From the NCBI GenBank assembly GCA_964427955.1, contig CAYRWY010000023.1:1-28873 (forward strand): a DNA stretch of 28,873 bases, read 5' to 3'. The translations under genes were made by a program, and so were the position numbers. The notes under the pieces were generated by a model, which saw only the letters and a list, made by a program, of their open reading frames with translations, was not told the DNA's origin and did not search any database. This stretch comes from JACRBK01 sp964427955 (GTDB lineage: Bacteria; Chloroflexota; Anaerolineae; Aggregatilineales; Aggregatilineaceae). Numbering within the stretch: the stretch's first letter is position 1; each line of letters begins with the position of its first letter. Of the stretch, positions 24,684 to 28,873 are shown one piece after another.

Positions 24684-24709
24684 TATACTTAATGACGATC
24701 ATTCATTAA
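24684..24709 (+). promoter_or_regulatory. -10 element with overlapping palindrome (candidate operator)
   Basis: TATACT (24684-24689) would start transcription near 24696. A perfect inverted repeat TTAATGA (24689-24695), 7-nt centre, TCATTAA (24703-24709) covers that start point and the early leader of the gene at 24729. It could be a repressor site or a 5' mRNA hairpin. No good -35 box is visible. Confidence 0.5.
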
Positions 24710-24728
24710 GCGGCACGGCATCGTCAGC

Positions 24729-27374
24729 ATGACATTCTCTGAAGATATCCACAGCACCCAGCAGCTCGCCAACGCGGCGGAAGCCTTCGTCAGCACGCTT
24801 AGTGCGATGTTTCCGGCGAATACGTTCGATCAGTTCTTTCACAGCAGCACGCTGCGGCGGGCGTATTGGTCGGCGCTGCAACTGGTGCTCGAAGGCTACG
24901 TCACCCCGGATACGGCGCCGCTGGCGCGCGGCCTGTTGAGCGGGCAGGCATTGGCCGATAAGCGCGTGATTCACGAGCTGCTAAAGCTCTTTTTGCCCGG
25001 CCAGGAACCCGACTACAACGCGGTCGTGGCGTATTGGGCCGAGGTGCTTCCCGTCGGGGCCGCCGATCATGGCCGCCTGGCCGAGGAAGCCGAAATCCTG
25101 TTCACCCTGTTGGACAAGGAAATTCGCCGGTCTCCGGACTTGCGCGTGGCACTCTACCGGCTGGCCCAGACTCGCCTGCCGGATTTCGTGCTGCCCGACG
25201 ACGTGACCTCGACCGCCGTGCACGATCTGAACCGGCTGTTGGAAGCCGAGTTGATTTCCGGGCCGAGCACGCTGAATTTGCAGGTGCGCCATCTGATCGC
25301 GCTCTCGTCGGTGCGGGAGGCGGTGCAGCCGGGGATGAGTCCGGACGGGCTGGTCTCGCTGGTGGCGCTGGCCGAGTATCTGCCTCCTGAGGATCTGCGC
25401 CGCGTCTGGAACAGCCTGTCGGCGCTGGACGATCCGGTGCTGCGTCTGCGACTGTTGGGCCGGATCGCGCCCCACCTCAACCGCATCGACTTCGCGCCCG
25501 ATCCGCTGGCGCTGATCCAGAACGCGATTCAGGCGGCAGATCCGCCGCTGGACCCCGCGGTCAGCGTCGAAGTGCTGCTCGAACTGGTGCCGCACCTGGA
25601 TGCGCCGAACCGTGACCGGTCGCTGCCGCCCTTCCAACAGCGGATGCTGGCGGGAGTGCAGGCCATCGAGGACCCGGCGTCGCGCGTGCGGGCGTTGGGG
25701 GCGCTGATCGAAAATCTGCCGTCCGAATTGCAGCTCAATGCGGTCGCGCTGGCGTTCGAGGCCGCCGAGAGCATCCCCAGCGATATGGCGCGCGCGGCGG
25801 CGCTGAGCGTCCTGCCGCCCCATCTGCCGCCGGAATATCACACCCGGCTGCTGGGTTTTGCCTATGATTTCGAGGATTCAGACGCGCGGGCGCTGCTGCT
25901 GGGGCGGATGATTCCCTTTCTGCCTGCCTCGCTGCAACCGCAGGCGCTGACCGGCGCGCTGAACGCCATCGAGCAGATGACGGGCGATGATACGCGCACG
26001 GCGGCGCTGATCGCGCTGGCCCCCTATATCGACGCGGTAGGGCCGCTCCAGCACATCCCCGAAGGCTTGCAGCAGGCCATTTCCGTCACGTTTTCCATCG
26101 AGCAGCCCGACGACCGCGCCCGCGCGTTTGCGGCGCTGGCCCCTTACCTGTCGCCGGAACTGCTGACCGAGGCGCTGCACGCCCTGCGCGGCATCCGGGA
26201 CGATCACGAGCGGACTGCCGCGCTGACTCGTCTGGCCCCGCACCTGCCGGTCGATCTCCAGGTGGCGGCCTTTGCCATCGCGCAGGAGATCGGTCCCTCG
26301 CAGGAGCGGGCGACGGCGCTGGCCGCGATTGCGCCCTACCTGTCGCCGACGGCGCGGGCGCAGGCGTTGGCGGATGCGCTGGCGGCAGCCCTGGCGATCC
26401 GGTCGCGCTATGACCGGGTGGTGGCGCTGGCCGATCTCGCCCCGCATCTGCCGGACGATTTGCAGTGGCGGGCCATGCAAGAGGCGCTGACGGCTACCCG
26501 CTCGATCCCCAGCGAGAGCGAGCGCGGGCGGGCGCTGGTCTTTCTGGCGCCGCACCTGCTGGAAGGGCAGTTGGCGGATGCCCTGGCCGATGCCTATACC
26601 ATCCTCGATCCGCTGGAACGGGTGCCCGCCCTGAGCGCGCTCATGCCGTTTCTGCCGGAAGAACCCCGCCTGCGGGTCGCCCAGGATGCGCTCAACCTGG
26701 CCCAGATGCTCAAGCCGCCGCACCACAAGGCGAGCATCCTGGCGGCGATTGCGCCGGTGCTGCCTTATGGCCTGGTGGACAGTGCCATGTCGGTCGCGCT
26801 GGACATCGACACGCCCTACGACCGGATGCACGTCCTGGCGGCGCTGCTCCCCCGCCAGCCCGAAGAACTGCATGAGGACGCGTTGGAGGCGGCGCAAGCC
26901 GTCCCGGATCGCTACCAGCGCGTGAACGCCCTGCTGGAACTGGTCCCCCATACGCCGCTGGGCCTGCGCCAGCCGATCCTGGATCAGGCGCTGGATACGG
27001 CGCTGGGCATCTCGGACGACTACGACCGGGCCAGCGCGCTGGCGCACCTCGCGCCCTACATCGGCACGCACGGCGAGATCCAGAGCCGCCAGCAGGATGC
27101 CCTCAGCCTGGCGCTGGACCTGGCTCTGGCGGTCAAGGATACCGGCCAGCGGGCCTGGCTGCTGGCGCGGCTGATGACCGTCTTGAAGCAGTCGCTCACG
27201 GCGGCGCAGTCCTACGCGCTGTGGCGGCAGGTGGTCTTGACGCTGCGCGAGCGTCCCCAGGCCGAGGTGCTGTCCGATCTGTCCGCGCTGGCTCCGGTGA
27301 TCGATCTGATGGGCGCGTCCGGCGTGCCGGAAGACATCGCCGACAAGCTGCTGGACATCGTGCTGCCGGAATGA
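24729..27374 (+). CDS. Large HEAT-like alpha-solenoid repeat protein
   Basis: An 881-residue, all-helical protein. From about residue 220 to 830 it is built of some fourteen or more degenerate units of 36-41 residues with a pattern close to ALxxALxIxxxxxRxxAL and then xxLAPHLP/xxLAPYL. These are alpha-solenoid (HEAT/TPR-like) repeats of the kind seen in large Chloroflexota and cyanobacterial proteins, and imply a protein-binding scaffold. The first 150 residues differ: a helical module (YWSALQLVLEGY, then LLSGQALADKRVIHELLKLF, and later VVAYWAEVLP) that recalls N-terminal regions of bacterial NACHT/NB-ARC (STAND) proteins, yet no P-loop or NTPase core is present. That resemblance is from memory and uncertain. 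No signal peptide or membrane segment is seen. The gene lacks a clear ribosome-binding site and may be translated from a short structured leader. Confidence 0.8.
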   Translation: MTFSEDIHSTQQLANAAEAFVSTLSAMFPANTFDQFFHSSTLRRAYWSALQLVLEGYVTPDTAPLARGLLSGQALADKRVIHELLKLFLPGQEPDYNAVVAYWAEVLPVGAADHGRLAEEAEILFTLLDKEIRRSPDLRVALYRLAQTRLPDFVLPDDVTSTAVHDLNRLLEAELISGPSTLNLQVRHLIALSSVREAVQPGMSPDGLVSLVALAEYLPPEDLRRVWNSLSALDDPVLRLRLLGRIAPHLNRIDFAPDPLALIQNAIQAADPPLDPAVSVEVLLELVPHLDAPNRDRSLPPFQQRMLAGVQAIEDPASRVRALGALIENLPSELQLNAVALAFEAAESIPSDMARAAALSVLPPHLPPEYHTRLLGFAYDFEDSDARALLLGRMIPFLPASLQPQALTGALNAIEQMTGDDTRTAALIALAPYIDAVGPLQHIPEGLQQAISVTFSIEQPDDRARAFAALAPYLSPELLTEALHALRGIRDDHERTAALTRLAPHLPVDLQVAAFAIAQEIGPSQERATALAAIAPYLSPTARAQALADALAAALAIRSRYDRVVALADLAPHLPDDLQWRAMQEALTATRSIPSESERGRALVFLAPHLLEGQLADALADAYTILDPLERVPALSALMPFLPEEPRLRVAQDALNLAQMLKPPHHKASILAAIAPVLPYGLVDSAMSVALDIDTPYDRMHVLAALLPRQPEELHEDALEAAQAVPDRYQRVNALLELVPHTPLGLRQPILDQALDTALGISDDYDRASALAHLAPYIGTHGEIQSRQQDALSLALDLALAVKDTGQRAWLLARLMTVLKQSLTAAQSYALWRQVVLTLRERPQAEVLSDLSALAPVIDLMGASGVPEDIADKLLDIVLPE

Positions 27375-27707
27375 GGTAGGTGTCAGCGTTCAGCTATCAG
27401 CTATCAGAGGCGTGGCGGAAAACGTCCGTATAGGGGCGCCGCTTGCTGCGCACTGCTTTGAAAAAATGAAAATGGTCCCTCAAATCCCCGATTTGCCCCT
27501 GAACGCGTGATGGAGCCGTCATGGCCCGCAAAATCTGAGAGGTCTTGACATCCCCTGACAGCAATTGGCAGTCCCTTCGTCTAAAAGCGCCGAAGACGCT
27601 GAGAGTAAATGAAAGTCCACTCCCCCTACACTTTTTCACAGGTGAGGGTGCAGCCGTGCTGCTTGCCTGACAACCATCCCTGACGGCTGAACACAGTGGA
27701 GGATAGC
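27375..27707. other. Intergenic region between the solenoid and fabH genes
   Basis: It contains a short tandem motif (CAGCTATCAGCTATCAG, about 27391-27407) and a copy of the second dispersed repeat (27414-27482). An isolated TTGACA lies at 27545-27550 without a matching -10 box at 16-18 nt. The promoter of the downstream gene must lie here, but I cannot place it. Confidence 0.55.
27414..27482. repeat. Second dispersed repeat, copy near 27.4 kb
   Basis: Same block order as the copy at 23579-23637, with a longer central G/C part (GGGGCGCCGCTTGCTGCGC), which in turn is shared with the partial copy at 2518-2567 (GCGCTGCTTGCCGCGCCC). It starts 40 nt after the stop codon of the solenoid gene. Confidence 0.6.
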
Positions 27708-28817
27708 ATGTCTAAGAACGGAAACGGTGATCATCAGCAGGCACGGCGGGCGGCGCGCGTGCAGCAGGCGCTCGCCCCCCGGACGCTGCGCTATGCCCGG
27801 CTGAGCGGGTGGGGCATGGCCGTGCCCGACCGCATCATGACCAATGACGAGTTTCACGCCCTGGTCCAGGTGGGGGATGACTGGATCTATCCCCGCACCG
27901 GCATTCACACGCGGCGCATCGCGGCCCAGGGCGAGACGGCGACCGCCCTGGCGATCCGGGCGGGTCAGCAGGCGCTCGACGTCGCGCACCTGTCGCCGGA
28001 AGCCATCGATCTGATCGTCGTCGCCACGTCCACGCCCGAATTCATTTTCCCCAGCACCGCCAGCCTGGTGCAGGCTGCCCTGGGCGCAGTGAACGCCGGG
28101 GCGAACGACGTGGCCGCGGCGTGTGCGGGCTTCATCTATGCGTTTGACGCGGCTTGCTGCAAGATTCGCAGCGGCAGCATCCGCGCGGCGCTGGTGATCG
28201 GCGCCGAGACGTTCAGCCGCGTGCTGGACTGGTCCGACCGCAAGACGTGCGTCCTGTTCGGGGATGGCGCGGGCGCGGTGGTGCTCACCGGCAGCGACAC
28301 GCCCGGCGGCGTGCTGAGCAGTGTGCTGCGCTCGGAGGGATCGGGCTGGGACAAGCTGACGCTGCCGACGGTGGGCAGCCTGGAGACTTATCTGGCGGAT
28401 GGGCAGCATACCATGCATCGCGTCGGCATGGATGGACGCGCCGTGAAGGAATTCGCGACGCGCGTGCTGGCCGAGGGCGTCACCCAGGCCGCCGCCGGGA
28501 TCGGGCTGACACCCGCCGATCTCGATCTGATCATCCCGCACCAGGCCAACCAGCGCATTCTCGACGCCGCGGCGGAGTCGCTCGGCCTGCCGCCGGAGAA
28601 GTTCTACAGCAACCTGGAACGCTACGGCAACACCTCGGCAGCGTCGATCCCGATCGCGCTGGCGGAGGCCGTCACCCGCGAGCGGGTGCAGCCCGGCGAT
28701 CTGGTCGGGTTGGTCGGCTTTGGCGGCGGTCTGACGTGGGGCGCGACCGTGCTGGAATGGTCCGGCGCTCCGGTGCCCGAATCGACGGAGATGGAGCGGG
28801 TGGCCGAGCGGCAGTAG
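27708..28817 (+). CDS. fabH: 3-oxoacyl-ACP synthase III (KAS III)
   Basis: A 369-residue condensing enzyme that starts fatty-acid (or related polyketide-like) chains from an acyl-CoA and malonyl-ACP. The KAS III triad is complete: Cys139 in AAACAGF, His278 in IIPHQANQR, and Asn308 in YGNTSAASIP. FGDGAGAVVL and the terminal GFGGGLTWGA are also typical. The chain is longer than the usual ~320-330 residues because of a charged, probably flexible N-terminal extension of about 28 residues and a short C-terminal tail. The ATG at 27708 is chosen over the in-frame GTG at 27696, since that GTG lies inside the ribosome-binding site (GTGGAGGA, 27696-27703). No other fat genes are adjacent in the window. 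A role in secondary lipid or product synthesis cannot be excluded. Confidence 0.93.
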   Translation: MSKNGNGDHQQARRAARVQQALAPRTLRYARLSGWGMAVPDRIMTNDEFHALVQVGDDWIYPRTGIHTRRIAAQGETATALAIRAGQQALDVAHLSPEAIDLIVVATSTPEFIFPSTASLVQAALGAVNAGANDVAAACAGFIYAFDAACCKIRSGSIRAALVIGAETFSRVLDWSDRKTCVLFGDGAGAVVLTGSDTPGGVLSSVLRSEGSGWDKLTLPTVGSLETYLADGQHTMHRVGMDGRAVKEFATRVLAEGVTQAAAGIGLTPADLDLIIPHQANQRILDAAAESLGLPPEKFYSNLERYGNTSAASIPIALAEAVTRERVQPGDLVGLVGFGGGLTWGATVLEWSGAPVPESTEMERVAERQ

Positions 28818-28847
28818 GGGGACTCGCCGGGTCGCCCTATGTGCTTG

Positions 28848-28873
28848 TCCCGGCCTCCCCTCTCCATTCGAAA
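28848..28873. repeat. Start of a further palindromic repeat, cut by the window end
   Basis: CCCGGCCTCCCCTCTCCATTC begins 31 nt after the stop codon of the ketoacyl synthase gene and carries the CCCCTCTCCATT stem sequence seen in the copy at 2421-2433. The partner arm lies beyond the window. Confidence 0.55.

Noticed and set aside
27545..27550. Perfect TTGACA as the fabH promoter -35 box
   Set aside because: No -10-like hexamer lies 16-18 nt downstream.
9060..28817. AAR-like reductase and KAS III as one fatty-acid operon
   Set aside because: They are about 17 kb apart with terminators and unrelated genes between them.

Overview
The window is high-G+C bacterial DNA with dense, operon-like genes. 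No rRNA, tRNA, CRISPR array or transposase gene was seen. The gene content suggests a member of the Chloroflexota, probably an Anaerolineae-type lineage: a giant multi-GAF sensor kinase, an alpha-solenoid protein with 'LAPHLP/LAPYL' repeats, a two-subunit IorAB-type molybdenum enzyme, and intergenic palindromes built on CCTCACCCC and CCCCTCTCC. This placement is inferred from gene style, not from a marker gene.

Left part (1-7300). A DUF4914-type protein with an HprK/PEPCK-like P-loop (395-2263, +) converges on a GH27 alpha-galactosidase-like enzyme (2602-3882, -). Upstream of the latter on the same strand lies a translationally coupled pair, a 2Fe-2S subunit and a Tat-exported molybdopterin subunit (6568 to 4128, -). 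A small monocistronic SpoIIAA/STAS-like protein (6855-7241, +) follows, with a good sigma70-type promoter and its own terminator.

Middle (7436-23540, all +). A left-handed beta-helix protein is followed by a homologue of cyanobacterial long-chain acyl-ACP reductase that keeps the catalytic cysteine. Next is a probable four-gene signalling operon of about 13 kb (10323-23479): a response regulator fused to a degenerate GGDEF domain, a 3480-residue histidine kinase with about sixteen GAF modules, a single-domain response regulator, and an alpha/beta hydrolase with an Asp nucleophile and a long Pro/Ala-rich insertion. A strong bidirectional terminator closes it.

Right part (23637-28873). An alpha/alpha-toroid (terpene-cyclase-fold) protein (-) is divergent from an 881-residue alpha-solenoid protein (+), each with its own promoter signals. 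A FabH-type ketoacyl-ACP synthase III (27708-28817, +) ends the window.

The most unusual non-coding feature is a family of nested, multi-hairpin palindromes just after stop codons (2320-2468, 3942-4127, 8863-9026, another at 57-240, and a probable start at 28848). In two copies the whole structure is enclosed by a perfect 12-13 bp inverted repeat unique to that locus, with one arm touching the stop codon of the preceding gene. A second, looser repeat recurs at about 2518, 23579 and 27414.
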